DNA of 64,000 nucleotides from Phycicoccus sp. Root101 (GTDB taxonomy: Bacteria > Actinomycetota > Actinomycetes > Actinomycetales > Dermatophilaceae), in the NCBI RefSeq assembly GCF_001426245.1, contig NZ_LMCM01000007.1:372001-436000 (forward strand), in the 5' to 3' direction. The notes under the pieces are model-generated. The model was not told where the DNA came from. It searched no databases and saw only the letters and a list, made by a program, of their open reading frames with translations. Both the position numbers and the translations under genes were made by a program. Of this stretch, positions 1 to 8,253 are shown piece after piece. The first letter of the stretch is position 1. The number at the start of each line of letters is the position of its first letter.

Positions 1-495
1 GTCTTCACCAGCTCGTTCTTCGGCTGCGCGACGATCTCGGCGACCGACGTCCTGGGCAACCCGTGCCAGCGCAAGTACGGCACCACCTTCACCGACGCGA
101 TCGTCAACCAGACCTACCCCAACGTCCTGGCCGCGCTCAAGGCGGTACGCAAGAAGGCGCCCGCCGCGACGATCGCGATCGTGGGCTACCCGCAGATCCT
201 CCCCGAGGTCGGCCGGCTCGACTGCTACCGCTCGATGCCGATCGCCATGGGTGACGTGCCCTGGCTCAAGCACGAGCAGGACGTCCTCAACGCCGTCATC
301 GCCAAGGCGGCGCGGCAGGCAGGCGCCCGGTTCATCGACATGGCTGCCAGCTCCCGTGGGCACGACGCGTGCGCCCCCGTCGGCACTCGCTGGATCGAGC
401 CGGCCATTGCACCGGTCAACGCCTTCCCGGTGCACCCGAACGCCACCGGCGAGGCCGCGATGGCCGAGCAGACCCTGCTCCAGCTCGGACTCTGA
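1..495 (+). CDS. SGNH/GDSL-type hydrolase, C-terminal part (5' end outside window)
   Basis: The reading frame is open from the first base and ends at 495, giving 164 residues of a protein whose start lies outside the window. Near the end it has an HPN motif (HPNATGE), which fits the catalytic-His block V of SGNH-fold esterases/lipases. Such proteins are often secreted in actinomycetes. The Ser block I is not in the window, so substrate and localisation cannot be judged. Several cysteines (FFGCA, NPCQR, DCYR, HDACA) suggest disulfides and an extracellular location. The family assignment rests on the HPN motif and overall pattern. Confidence 0.75.
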   Translation, partial: VFTSSFFGCATISATDVLGNPCQRKYGTTFTDAIVNQTYPNVLAALKAVRKKAPAATIAIVGYPQILPEVGRLDCYRSMPIAMGDVPWLKHEQDVLNAVIAKAARQAGARFIDMAASSRGHDACAPVGTRWIEPAIAPVNAFPVHPNATGEAAMAEQTLLQLGL

Positions 496-531
496 CCCCG
501 CGAGCCCCGGGGCGTCTGAGGGATCCGACGG

Positions 532-1038
532 TCAGGGGGCCAGCAGGGCCAAGGGGACGCGGCAGTTGACGCCGACGTCGTTGAGGCGGGCGACGAGCGG
601 GCGCCCGTCGACGACGGGGAGGACCAACGGCTTCGGCTTGCCCGCCGCCAGCGACCGCGCGTACGCGTCGCGGGCAGTGACCAGCTGCTCCCAGTCGTCG
701 ATCCACTGGGCGGTCGGCTGGTCGGCGTCGACCACGCCCGGACCGAGGGAGCGCAGCGTGGTCAGCATCTCGACCACGGCGTCGTTCTGCGCGTTGATGG
801 CGCCGAGCCGCTGGTTGCGTGGTGCGGACGTGGGCACCGCCGCCGCCGACACCGAGTCACGCATCGTCGCGCACGCCACGCCGACGGTCCGGGTGATCGC
901 CGAGTTCTCGATGACCGCAGGGTTGTCGGTGTTGGCGAACGCCCAGAGCTTCACCAGGGCCACGGCGACGACGACCCCAGCGACCACCACGGAGACCCGA
1001 GCCGCCCAGACCCGCCAGCGCTCGGCGCGATCCGCCAC
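532..1038 (-). CDS. Hypothetical protein with N-terminal membrane anchor
   Basis: 168 residues. One hydrophobic segment at about residues 12-32 follows a basic N-terminus (RAERWRVWAARV), so the protein is likely anchored with the remainder outside the membrane. The exported part contains two cysteines (VACATM and VNCRV) that could form a disulfide. No family is recognised. It converges with the SGNH hydrolase gene and lies just downstream of the YegP-like gene on the same strand. Function unknown. Confidence 0.7.
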   Translation of the reverse strand: MADRAERWRVWAARVSVVVAGVVVAVALVKLWAFANTDNPAVIENSAITRTVGVACATMRDSVSAAAVPTSAPRNQRLGAINAQNDAVVEMLTTLRSLGPGVVDADQPTAQWIDDWEQLVTARDAYARSLAAGKPKPLVLPVVDGRPLVARLNDVGVNCRVPLALLAP

Positions 1039-1044
1039 GGAGAC

Positions 1045-1227
1045 CTAGCCGTCCACCTCGACGGTCGGGGCTCCTGCCGCACTGGTCTGCACCGAGGCGA
1101 TGCCGTTCTGGGCAGCGGACTTGCTCTCGTACGCCTCACCGACGGCGACGACCTGGCCGTTGCCGGCCTTGAGACGGAACCGCCACTTGCCGGCCTTGTC
1201 CTGGTAGAGCTCGAACTTCCCCGCCAT
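1045..1227 (-). CDS. YegP/DUF1508 family small protein
   Basis: 60 residues starting MAGKFELYQD, with the pattern KFELYxDKAGKWRFRLKAxNG and a later GEAYxSKSAAxNGI. This is the DUF1508 (YegP) domain, usually found as one or two copies in small proteins of unknown function. The ATG at 1227 is preceded by GGAGGTGCGCC, a good ribosome binding site, so the longer open frame running upstream to 1887 is not used. Single-domain version. Function not established; links to stress or DNA damage are only suggested for the family. Confidence 0.85.
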   Translation of the reverse strand: MAGKFELYQDKAGKWRFRLKAGNGQVVAVGEAYESKSAAQNGIASVQTSAAGAPTVEVDG

Positions 1228-1361
1228 GGCGCACCTCCGTCGAGTGGACAACCGAAACGCTTGGCAGCCTAGGACCGCCGGGTGCGCCCGTACAGGTCCA
1301 CGAGGTGCGGACTCAGGCAGCGTCGACCGACATCGAGCGCACCCCTCGACCGGCCGGCTCC

Positions 1362-1805
1362 TCAGTGGGTCGCGCGGGCCTCGGCCATCGACTTGAGCTT
1401 CGTCATGGCGTCCATCGTCTGCTTCGGCAGGTCGCGACGGATGAGCGGGGTGAAGAGCTTGCCGAACCCCCGGGTGCCGATGTCGATCGAGTGCGTCAGG
1501 GTCGTGCCCACCCCGTCCGAGGCGGCGACGAAGTCCACCGTGACGTCCATCGTCTTGTCGGTGAACTTCATCGCGAAGTGGCGGTCGGGTTCGCGCGCGA
1601 TGACCTCGCCGTCCATCGAACCCGTGCGCCGGCCGTCGTCGTAGTGGTACTTCAGCTTGGTGCCGACGTCGTTGGCCCCGGCGTCGAGCTTGTCGATCCC
1701 GGTGCACCGCGACAGCCACTGCGGTGTCTGGCTGAAGTCGTCGACGATCGCGAAGACCACGGACGGTGGGGCGCTGACGGACAGCGTGTGTGCGAAGCGG
1801 GGCAT
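1362..1805 (-). CDS. SRPBCC (START/Bet v1-fold) family protein
   Basis: 147 residues, typical polyketide-cyclase/SRPBCC length. It opens with MPRFAHTLSVSAPPSVVFAI and has the usual 'pxxxVFxxVxD' opening, central beta strands (GTKLKYHYDD, GTTLTHSIDI) and a C-terminal helix ending in LKSMAEA. The fold binds hydrophobic ligands, but nothing here identifies one. It stands alone, divergent from nothing obvious, between small genes. Role unknown. Confidence 0.85.
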   Translation of the reverse strand: MPRFAHTLSVSAPPSVVFAIVDDFSQTPQWLSRCTGIDKLDAGANDVGTKLKYHYDDGRRTGSMDGEVIAREPDRHFAMKFTDKTMDVTVDFVAASDGVGTTLTHSIDIGTRGFGKLFTPLIRRDLPKQTMDAMTKLKSMAEARATH

Positions 1806-1907
1806 GACAGGTCTCCGGACACGTCGAGGGGTCGTGCAGGGGTGCGGACACCGTACTGCTCCGTGCCACCCTCCGGGTCCGTCGCACGGACGAGTTCGCG
1901 CCGGCAG

Positions 1908-2204
1908 CTAGGGGGTGGGAGGTATGGCGTGCACCTCAAGGCCGGGCGGGGCCGGCCGGGGGCGACGGGGCTCCCGCACCCCTGCCGGTCCACCGTCGGC
2001 GCCGGGTCCGGCGAAGAGGCCGACCAGGCGGCGGCCACGGACCCGGCGCTGCCGGTACACGGCATACGCGGTGACGTCCGTGGCGTCGGTGGGAGCGAGG
2101 GAACGCACCAGGGCGACCGCCTCCCCGGCGTTGTCCGCGGGGACGTTGCACGTGCTCAGCCCGCCGCGACGCGAGCGCGCGGTGACGTCGAAGGTCCTCA
2201 TCAC
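1908..2204 (-). CDS. Small hypothetical protein downstream of selD
   Basis: 98 residues from GTG at 2204, or 97 from the following ATG at 2201 (MRTFDVTARSRRGG). The N-terminal half looks like an ordinary alpha/beta protein, while the C-terminal third is Pro/Arg/Gly rich and may be poorly folded. It sits 36 bases after the selD stop on the same strand, so it may be transcribed with selD. No family recognised. The moderate confidence reflects the chance that this is a non-coding high-GC frame. Confidence 0.4.
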   Translation of the reverse strand: MMRTFDVTARSRRGGLSTCNVPADNAGEAVALVRSLAPTDATDVTAYAVYRQRRVRGRRLVGLFAGPGADGGPAGVREPRRPRPAPPGLEVHAIPPTP

Positions 2205-2240
2205 CCCAGCGTGCGCTCCCGAGCCCCCGACGACAAGACC

Positions 2241-3257
2241 TCAGGTGATGCGCAGGCGAGGGGGGCCGGCGACCGTGTGACCGACGACCGGGGCACCGGG
2301 CACCTCACCGACCACGAGCAGGCCACCGCTGGTCTGGGCGTCGGCGAGCATGAGCAGCACCTCCTCGGAGACCTCGGCGTCCAGGTGGGGGCGCACCCAG
2401 TCGAGGTTGCGTCGCGTTCCGCCGCTGACGTACCCCTCCCGCAGCGACTCCCGGGCCCCGTCGAGCACCGGCACCGCCGTCGAGTCGAGCACGGCCCCCA
2501 CCCCGGACGCGCGCAGCAGCTTCCACAGGTGCCCGAGCAGCCCGAACCCGGTCACGTCGGTCGCCGCCCGCGCCCCGCCCGCGACGGCAGCGGCGGAGGC
2601 GACGTCGTTGAGCGCGACCATCGAGGCCACCGCATGGGGGAAGACCTCACCGGTCGACTTGTGGCGGTTGTTCAGGACCCCCACCCCGATCGGCTTGGTC
2701 AGGCTGATGGGCAGCCCGGCCACGGCGGCGTCGTTGCGCAGCAACAGGTTCGGGTCGGCCAGGCCGGTCACGGCCATCCCGTACTTCGGCTCGGGGTCGT
2801 CGATGCTGTGCCCGCCAGCGACCGCACAGCCGGCGGACCGGGCGACGTCCAGGCCCCCGCGGAGCACCTCGCGCAACAGCTCCAACGGCAGGACCGCCCG
2901 TGGCCAGCCCACGAGGTTGACCGCCAGGACGGGACGCCCGCCCATCGCGTAGACGTCGGAGAGGGCGTTCGCCGCGACGATGCGCCCGAAGTCGTAGGCG
3001 TCGTCCACGACCGGGGTGAAGAAGTCGGCGGTGCTGATCACCGCGGTGCCGCCGTCGATGCGCAGCACGGCCGCGTCGTCGCCGTCGTCGAGCCCGACCA
3101 GGAGGTCGCCGTCACCGGCTCCGACCGGTGCGCCGCCGACGAGACCGCGGACGACCTCCTCGAGCTCCCCGGGCGGGATCTTGCAGGCGCACCCCCCACC
3201 GGAGGCGTACTGCGTCAGCCGGACAGGCGTCCCGGTGGTCGCGTCGAGGGTGCTCAC
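2241..3257 (-). CDS. selD: Selenide, water dikinase
   Basis: 338 residues. SelD makes selenophosphate, the selenium donor for Sec-tRNA, from selenide and ATP. The N-terminal segment TQYASGGGCACKIPP contains the conserved active-site Cys and Lys (Cys rather than Sec at the catalytic position). An AIR-synthase-like ATP-binding fold follows, with conserved DDAAVLRIDGG, TADFFTPVVDD, ANALSDVYAMGG and GGHSIDDPEPKYGMAVTG. The GTG start at 3257 is chosen because the conserved region begins 10-15 residues later. A TANNNT-type -10 lies 7 bases upstream, as expected for a leaderless mRNA. It diverges from tRNA-Sec/selA/selB. Confidence 0.96.
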   Translation of the reverse strand: MSTLDATTGTPVRLTQYASGGGCACKIPPGELEEVVRGLVGGAPVGAGDGDLLVGLDDGDDAAVLRIDGGTAVISTADFFTPVVDDAYDFGRIVAANALSDVYAMGGRPVLAVNLVGWPRAVLPLELLREVLRGGLDVARSAGCAVAGGHSIDDPEPKYGMAVTGLADPNLLLRNDAAVAGLPISLTKPIGVGVLNNRHKSTGEVFPHAVASMVALNDVASAAAVAGGARAATDVTGFGLLGHLWKLLRASGVGAVLDSTAVPVLDGARESLREGYVSGGTRRNLDWVRPHLDAEVSEEVLLMLADAQTSGGLLVVGEVPGAPVVGHTVAGPPRLRIT

Positions 3258-3263
3258 CGTGCC

Positions 3264-3270
3264 TACGCTA
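3264..3270. promoter_or_regulatory. Overlapping divergent -10 elements between selD and tRNA-Sec
   Basis: Only 24 bases separate the selD start codon from the first base of tRNA-Sec. They hold TACGCTA, which reads as a TANNNT -10 hexamer on both strands: TACGCT at 3264-3269 for the tRNA/selAB direction and TAGCGT at 3270-3265 for selD. The selD copy is 7 bases before the GTG, matching leaderless actinobacterial transcripts. Promoter function is inferred from position and sequence only. Confidence 0.5.
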
Positions 3271-3281
3271 GCCTCGCCAGC

Positions 3282-3377
3282 GGAGGCGTACAGGTGCCTG
3301 GTGGCCCTCCCGGTCTTCAAAACCGGTGAAGCCGAGCAGCTCGGCTTGGCGGGTTCGATTCCCGTCCGCCTCCGCCA
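3282..3377 (+). tRNA. selC: tRNA-Sec (anticodon TCA)
   Basis: 96 bases including an encoded CCA. The acceptor stem GGAGGCG (3282-3288) pairs with CGCCTCC (3367-3373), with discriminator G and CCA at 3375-3377. The anticodon loop CTTCAAA has TCA at 3317-3319 on a CCGGT/ACCGG stem. A long variable arm (AAGCCGAG/CTCGGCTT) and T-loop GGTTCGATTCC are present. These features, the UGA-reading anticodon and flanking selD/selA identify it as tRNA-Sec. It is on the selA strand, ending 14 bases before the selA ATG, so it probably heads the selA-selB transcript and is cut out by processing. Confidence 0.97.
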
Positions 3378-3391
3378 CGACAGGAGGACGT

Positions 3392-4723
3392 ATGCCGCAG
3401 CCGCAACCGGGCGACGTGCGTCGCCTCGTGCCACGTACCGACACCGTCCTTGCGGAAACCGCTGTGGCAGAGGCGATCTCGCGCCTGGGTCGAGACACGG
3501 TCCGGACCGCCGTGGTGGCCGCGCAGGAGCAGGTGCGTCGCGGCGGCATACGTCCGGACGAGCTGGTGTCAGCGACGTTGGCAGCGCTGCCCACCCGGGC
3601 GACCACGCTCACGCCGGTGCTCAACGCGACCGGGGTCGTGATCCACACCAACCTCGGACGGGCACCGCTGTCGGCTGCCGCGGTCGAGGCCGTCGTCGCC
3701 GCGTCAGGCACCGTGGACGTCGAGCTCGACCTCGCCACCGGCAACCGGTCGACGCGTGGTCGGGGCACGCTCGCCGCCCTCCTCGGCGCGGTGCCGTCCG
3801 CCGGTGGGGCCCTCGTCGTCAACAACGGGGCCGCCGCCCTGGTGCTCGCCACGACCGCCCTCGCCGCCGGACGCGAGGTGGTGGTCAGCCGCGGGCAGAT
3901 GGTCGAGATCGGCGACGGGTTCCGCCTGCCCGACCTCATCGAGAGCACCGGCGCCCGGCTGCGGGAGGTCGGCACCACGAACCGCACCACGCTGGCCGAC
4001 TACGAGCGCGCCCTCGGCCCCGAGACCGGCTGCATCCTCGTGGTGCACCCCAGCAACTTCCGCGTCGAGGGGTTCACCGCATCGGTCGGCATCCGCGCGC
4101 TCGCCGGACTCGGTGTGCCGGTGGTCCACGACATCGGCAGCGGCCTGCTGCGTCCACACCCGCTCCTGCCCGACGAACCGGATGCGACGACCTCCCTGCG
4201 CGGCGGGGCCGCGGTCGTGACGTGCAGCGGCGACAAGCTGCTCGGTGGACCACAGGCCGGCCTGGTCCTCGGCACGGCCGACGTCGTCGATCGTCTGCGC
4301 CGCCACCCGCTGGCCCGTGCCCTGCGGGCCGACAAGACCACGCTCGCCGGGCTGGAGGCCACCGTGCGCGGCCCCCGCCCCCCGGTGTGGGAGGCGCTCG
4401 AGGCCGACCCGAGGGCACTGCGGTCCCGCTGTGAACGCCTGGCCGCGGAGGTCACCGGTCCGGTGGCCGCCAGCCACCCCGCGCACGTCGTCGAGGTGGT
4501 GCCCGCCGACGGTGTCGTCGGTGGCGGCGGTGCACCCGGACTCCCCCTGCCGGGGTGGGCAGTCGCCCTCCCCGAGCCGTATGCCGCCGCGCTGAGGGCG
4601 CTCGACCGCCCCGTCCTCGCGCGCCTGGACCACGGCCGTTGCCTGGTCGACCTGCGGTGCGTCCCCGGCGAGCGGGACGCGGACGTCGCGGCGGCCATCC
4701 GGTTGGCCGGGCGCACGACGTAG
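3392..4723 (+). CDS. selA: L-seryl-tRNA(Sec) selenium transferase
   Basis: 443 residues. SelA converts Ser-tRNA-Sec to Sec-tRNA-Sec with selenophosphate, as a PLP enzyme. The aspartate-aminotransferase fold is seen with NATGVVIHTNLGRAPLS early, VVHDIGSGLL before the cofactor site and the PLP lysine in CSGDKLLGGPQAG near residue 280. The ATG at 3392 is chosen because AGGAGG at 3382-3387 precedes it; an in-frame extension would run back into the tRNA. The stop codon is directly followed by the selB ATG. Length is close to the usual 450-465. Confidence 0.97.
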   Translation: MPQPQPGDVRRLVPRTDTVLAETAVAEAISRLGRDTVRTAVVAAQEQVRRGGIRPDELVSATLAALPTRATTLTPVLNATGVVIHTNLGRAPLSAAAVEAVVAASGTVDVELDLATGNRSTRGRGTLAALLGAVPSAGGALVVNNGAAALVLATTALAAGREVVVSRGQMVEIGDGFRLPDLIESTGARLREVGTTNRTTLADYERALGPETGCILVVHPSNFRVEGFTASVGIRALAGLGVPVVHDIGSGLLRPHPLLPDEPDATTSLRGGAAVVTCSGDKLLGGPQAGLVLGTADVVDRLRRHPLARALRADKTTLAGLEATVRGPRPPVWEALEADPRALRSRCERLAAEVTGPVAASHPAHVVEVVPADGVVGGGGAPGLPLPGWAVALPEPYAAALRALDRPVLARLDHGRCLVDLRCVPGERDADVAAAIRLAGRTT

Positions 4724-6172
4724 ATGGCGGTCGTCGCCACCGCCGGCCACGTGGACCACGGCAAGTCCACCCTGGTCCGCCTGCTCACCGGCACCGAGCC
4801 GGACCGGTGGGCCGAGGAACGCGACCGTGGACTGACGATCGACCTCGGCTACGCCTGGACCGACCTCGACGGGGTGCACCTGTCCCTGGTCGACGTGCCC
4901 GGCCACGAGCGGTTCGCCGCCAACATGCTGGCCGGACTGGGGGCCGTCGCCGGGGTGATGTTCGTCGTGGCGGCCGACGAGGGCTGGGCCCGACAGTCGG
5001 AGGAGCATGCCCGAGCTGTCGCGGCACTCGGCCTGCGCGAGGTGCTGCTCGTCGTCACCCGGTGCGACCTCGTCGACGAGTCGAGGGCGCTCCGTTCGGC
5101 GCGAGCCGCGGTCGAGCACCTGGCCGCCCTGGGCCTGGCGGCCCGCGAGTTCGTCCTCGTCTCGGGTCGCACCGGCGCCGGGTTGCCCGGGTTGCGTGAG
5201 GCGCTGCGCCGGCTCGCTGTCGCCGTGGGGGACGCGGACCCGGAGGCACCGGTACGGCTGTGGCTGGACCGCGCGTTCACCGTGCGTGGCGTGGGTACCG
5301 TCGTCACCGGCACCCTGACCGCGGGCACGGTGCAGGTCGAGGACGAGCTGCTGCTGCGCGGTGAGGTGGTCCGGGTCCGCGGGGTGCAGACCAGTGACCG
5401 GCCCGTCGACCGGGTGGCGGCGCCAGCGCGGGTGGCGCTCAACCTGCGGGCGGTCCCGCTCGACGGGGTCGCCCGGGGGGACGTGCTGCTCGACCCGCGC
5501 CTGCCCGGCCCGGCAGCGGTCGTGGACGTGACCACCTACGAACCCTGGCCACGCGGCGCCATACCCCGGTCGTGGCCGCGCCAGCTCGTGCTTCACGTGG
5601 GCACGGCCGCAGTGGGCGTGCACGTCCACGCGATGGCCGACGGGCGGCTCCGGCTGCGACCCGCCACCGCCCTGCCGCTGGCGCTCGGCGACCGCGGGGT
5701 GCTGAGGGATCCGGGGCTGCACGAGGTGCGCGCCGGTGTCGAGGTGGTGGCGCTCGACCCGCCGCGGCGACGTCAGCGACCGACGGTTACTCGTCAGGGT
5801 GCTGCCGACGAACCCGGCACGGCCCCCACCAACGGCGACGACGGACCCCTGGCGACGCTGGGGTCGTGGTTGGCGGTCCACCCCCTCGACCCGCCCACCC
5901 GGGAGCAGCTCGGGAGCTGGGGAGTGACCGCCCACGTGCTCGCGGGAGCAGAACGAGCCGGACAGGTGACCCGCCTCTGCGGACTGGTGCTGGCCGGCGA
6001 CGCGGTGGCTCGCGCCACGGACGCCATCCAGGGGCTGGCCGAGCCGTTCCGCCCCGGTGACGCAGCCGCCGCGCTGCAAACCTCGCGCCGGGTGGTCATC
6101 GCCCTGCTCGAACGGCTCGACAGCCTCATGGTGACGCGCCGGCTCCCCGACGGGACGCGGGTGGTGCGGTAG
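4724..6172 (+). CDS. selB: Selenocysteine-specific elongation factor
   Basis: 482 residues. SelB is the GTPase that delivers Sec-tRNA-Sec to UGA codons marked by a SECIS hairpin. G motifs are clear: GHVDHGKS at residues 8-15, DVPGHE near 57 and TRCD near 111 (a variant of NKxD). Domain II/III beta barrels follow, then a C-terminal winged-helix part ending near DGTRVVR. Full-length bacterial SelB is usually about 590-640 residues with four winged helices, so this one has a shortened C-terminal mRNA-binding part. The start ATG abuts the selA stop (TAGATG). Confidence 0.95.
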   Translation: MAVVATAGHVDHGKSTLVRLLTGTEPDRWAEERDRGLTIDLGYAWTDLDGVHLSLVDVPGHERFAANMLAGLGAVAGVMFVVAADEGWARQSEEHARAVAALGLREVLLVVTRCDLVDESRALRSARAAVEHLAALGLAAREFVLVSGRTGAGLPGLREALRRLAVAVGDADPEAPVRLWLDRAFTVRGVGTVVTGTLTAGTVQVEDELLLRGEVVRVRGVQTSDRPVDRVAAPARVALNLRAVPLDGVARGDVLLDPRLPGPAAVVDVTTYEPWPRGAIPRSWPRQLVLHVGTAAVGVHVHAMADGRLRLRPATALPLALGDRGVLRDPGLHEVRAGVEVVALDPPRRRQRPTVTRQGAADEPGTAPTNGDDGPLATLGSWLAVHPLDPPTREQLGSWGVTAHVLAGAERAGQVTRLCGLVLAGDAVARATDAIQGLAEPFRPGDAAAALQTSRRVVIALLERLDSLMVTRRLPDGTRVVR

Positions 6173-6178
6173 CCGACG

Positions 6179-7747
6179 TCAGGGAGCGACGGTGATGGTG
6201 CCGCCCTCGAAGGTGCAGGTCATGGTGCCGTCGGCGAGGCGCCGGGTGTCCGTGAGGGGATAGCCGTAGGGGCCGGTCGCCCCGCCCTGCGCCTTCCACT
6301 CCGCCCGGACCGAGCCGAGCACCCGTCGGCCGGGCCCGGTGCCGAGCGCCCAGACGTCGCCGCCCTGGAAGCTCTGGTAGACCCCTCGCGCTGCCGTCCC
6401 CTGCGCCCCGGTGGGGAAGTGCAGCCAGCCCTGGTCGCGCCCACCGGCGACCCACGCCGTGTGGATGACACCGCTGATCGCCTGGGTGGTCGTCGAGGCC
6501 GAGTCGATGATGCAGCCCTTCTGGAAGCGCTGGACCCATGCGCCGTTGCCGAGGTCCTCCTTCGGCGCGACCGGGTAGCCCAGCCGCCCGGTCTCCCGGC
6601 CCTCGCGCTTCCAGACGTCCCACCGGACGCTCCACACGGACTGGATGGTCGTCGAGGCCGAGTCGACGACGCAGCCGGACTGGAACTCCTGCCGCCAGCC
6701 TCCGTCGACCATGCCGGAGTACCGGTTGCTGATCGGGTACCCGAGCCGTCCGGACTCGCGCCCCTCGCTCACCCAGAGGGTGTACGCGTCGGCGTAGACG
6801 ACCTTCGGCGCGGTGCTCGGCGAGTCGGCGATCGCGCCGCGCTCGAAGAGCTGGACCCAGCCGCCCTGCGCCCGCCCCGTCATCCAGTCGCTGGCGGGGT
6901 AGCCCAGCAGACCCTTGACCCCGTCGACCTGGGTCCACACGGTCTTCACGACGTTGGGCACCGCGCGGGTACCCGTCCTGGAGTTCGTGTGGATCGAGCC
7001 ACCCTGGTAGTCGACCCGGGTGCCGCGGTTGTCGCCGTTGTCCTTGATCGGCCCGAGGGACGACTTGAGGAACGACCCCTGGGCGCCCATGTCGCGGTAC
7101 TTCTTCTCGATGACGCCCCAGCGTGGGAGCAGGGGTGAGCTGTGCTCGTTGGTGCGGTTGTCCTGCAGCGAGGTCGTCGTGCAGGCGTCCCACTTGTAGG
7201 GGGCGACACAGCTGACGACCCGGCAGTGCACGCCTCCGCTGCACTTCACCTGGGTGTTGCACTGGCCGTACCGGAAGGCGTTGCAGCAGACGCGGCGCTG
7301 GTCGCACGTGGCGCTCGAACCGGTGCCGCAGGAACAGCTCCAGCACTTGCTGTCGCAGATGCCGTCGGTGCAGCCGGTCGAGCACTTGGAGCAGGAGGCG
7401 TTGCAGTCGACGATGTACCGGTAGCCGCCACCGCACCACGAGGAGTCGGCGGCCTTCCACCACCCGGCCGCGAAGCTGCCGGGCGGACAGGTGTTGGCGC
7501 CCTTGTTGACCGTCGCGCAGAACACCGTCCAGCCGCTGCTGGCGGTGTTGCCGGGGCCGCAGATCGTCGCGTACGCCGGCTGGGGCCGCAGGACGTAGTC
7601 CTTCGGTCGCGTCGCGAGGGCCGAGCCGGCCACCGCCGCACCGACGAACACGTCGCGGCGGGACACCGGGCGCATCCGCCGCGTCAGCGAGGTGACGAAC
7701 CCGGCGATGCCGCCCGGGCCGGCGTTGAGGTCGTCGAGGGCGCTCAC
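6179..7747 (-). CDS. Tat-exported Cys-rich protein resembling methylamine dehydrogenase light chain, fused to LGFP repeats
   Basis: 522 residues from GTG at 7747, preceded by GGAGG. SRRDVFVG (Arg30-Arg31) plus a hydrophobic stretch is a twin-arginine signal. Residues 63-189 contain 20 cysteines, a CPPG motif (87-90), tryptophans at 96, 97, 104 and 136, and a spacing that resembles the beta subunit of methylamine dehydrogenase (MauA), whose tryptophan tryptophylquinone is made from two Trp and whose disulfides need MauD/MauE. Residues about 220-515 hold five LGFP-type repeats (LLGYP, RLGYP, RLGYP, WLHFP, PYGYP), usually cell-wall-associated. Its start overlaps the preceding stop by 4 bases. 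The MauA link is a pattern-level inference, supported by MauD/MauE-like neighbours. Confidence 0.72.
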   Translation of the reverse strand: MSALDDLNAGPGGIAGFVTSLTRRMRPVSRRDVFVGAAVAGSALATRPKDYVLRPQPAYATICGPGNTASSGWTVFCATVNKGANTCPPGSFAAGWWKAADSSWCGGGYRYIVDCNASCSKCSTGCTDGICDSKCWSCSCGTGSSATCDQRRVCCNAFRYGQCNTQVKCSGGVHCRVVSCVAPYKWDACTTTSLQDNRTNEHSSPLLPRWGVIEKKYRDMGAQGSFLKSSLGPIKDNGDNRGTRVDYQGGSIHTNSRTGTRAVPNVVKTVWTQVDGVKGLLGYPASDWMTGRAQGGWVQLFERGAIADSPSTAPKVVYADAYTLWVSEGRESGRLGYPISNRYSGMVDGGWRQEFQSGCVVDSASTTIQSVWSVRWDVWKREGRETGRLGYPVAPKEDLGNGAWVQRFQKGCIIDSASTTTQAISGVIHTAWVAGGRDQGWLHFPTGAQGTAARGVYQSFQGGDVWALGTGPGRRVLGSVRAEWKAQGGATGPYGYPLTDTRRLADGTMTCTFEGGTITVAP

Positions 7748-8250
7748 GGGTGTCCTCCCTGTCGGGCCAGGGTGGCCCGGTCGGTGATGCTCAACGAGTT
7801 GACGAGGGCGACCGCCCGGGGCACCGAACCCATCCGTCGGGCGTGGCTGCCGAGCACGGTGAACAGGCAGAACGCCCGACCACCCGAGCTGAAGAAGTGC
7901 TGGGACGCGCTCAGCCCCGGCAGCGGGCGCTGCAACCGGTTCGGGCCGAACTGCGACGGGGCCAGGCGGGGCAGCCCCTGCTTCTCGAACAGGCCCTGGT
8001 CGGCGACCTCGGTGCCGTAGTCGACGAGGGCGACGAAGATGTCGTCCGGGCCGAGGAGGTCGACCACCCCGGTCCCGAAGTCCCCGCGTGCCGTCGGCAT
8101 CGGTCTGGTGCAGGCGTGCAGGACCGGGCGGGTCACGTCCTCGGCAGCTCCCCGGGCGGTGGGGCCCAGGTCGGTGGCACCGGGACGCCGTGAGACGGCG
8201 ACGTGCCACCCCCGAGGTGCCTGAGCGGCGAGTCCGTATGCGTCTGCCAT
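7744..8250 (-). CDS. Conserved-looking hypothetical protein in the MauA-like operon
   Basis: 168 residues, soluble and without a signal peptide or membrane segment. Two cysteines (LHACTRP, AFCLFT). It contains a central segment VVDLLGPDDIFVALVDYGTEVADQGLF and the phrase SSGGRAFCLFTVLGSHARR. No known family recognised. Translation is coupled at both ends: its ATG is 3 bases after the membrane protein stop and its stop overlaps the GTG of the exported Cys-rich protein. Such coupling suggests a specific, probably cytoplasmic, partner or maturation role. That role is inference. Confidence 0.75.
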   Translation of the reverse strand: MADAYGLAAQAPRGWHVAVSRRPGATDLGPTARGAAEDVTRPVLHACTRPMPTARGDFGTGVVDLLGPDDIFVALVDYGTEVADQGLFEKQGLPRLAPSQFGPNRLQRPLPGLSASQHFFSSGGRAFCLFTVLGSHARRMGSVPRAVALVNSLSITDRATLARQGGHP

Positions 8251-8253
8251 GGT

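Noticed and set aside
3326-3391. N-terminal extension of selA running into tRNA-Sec
   Set aside because: Overlaps the tRNA, and a strong AGGAGG site precedes ATG 3392.
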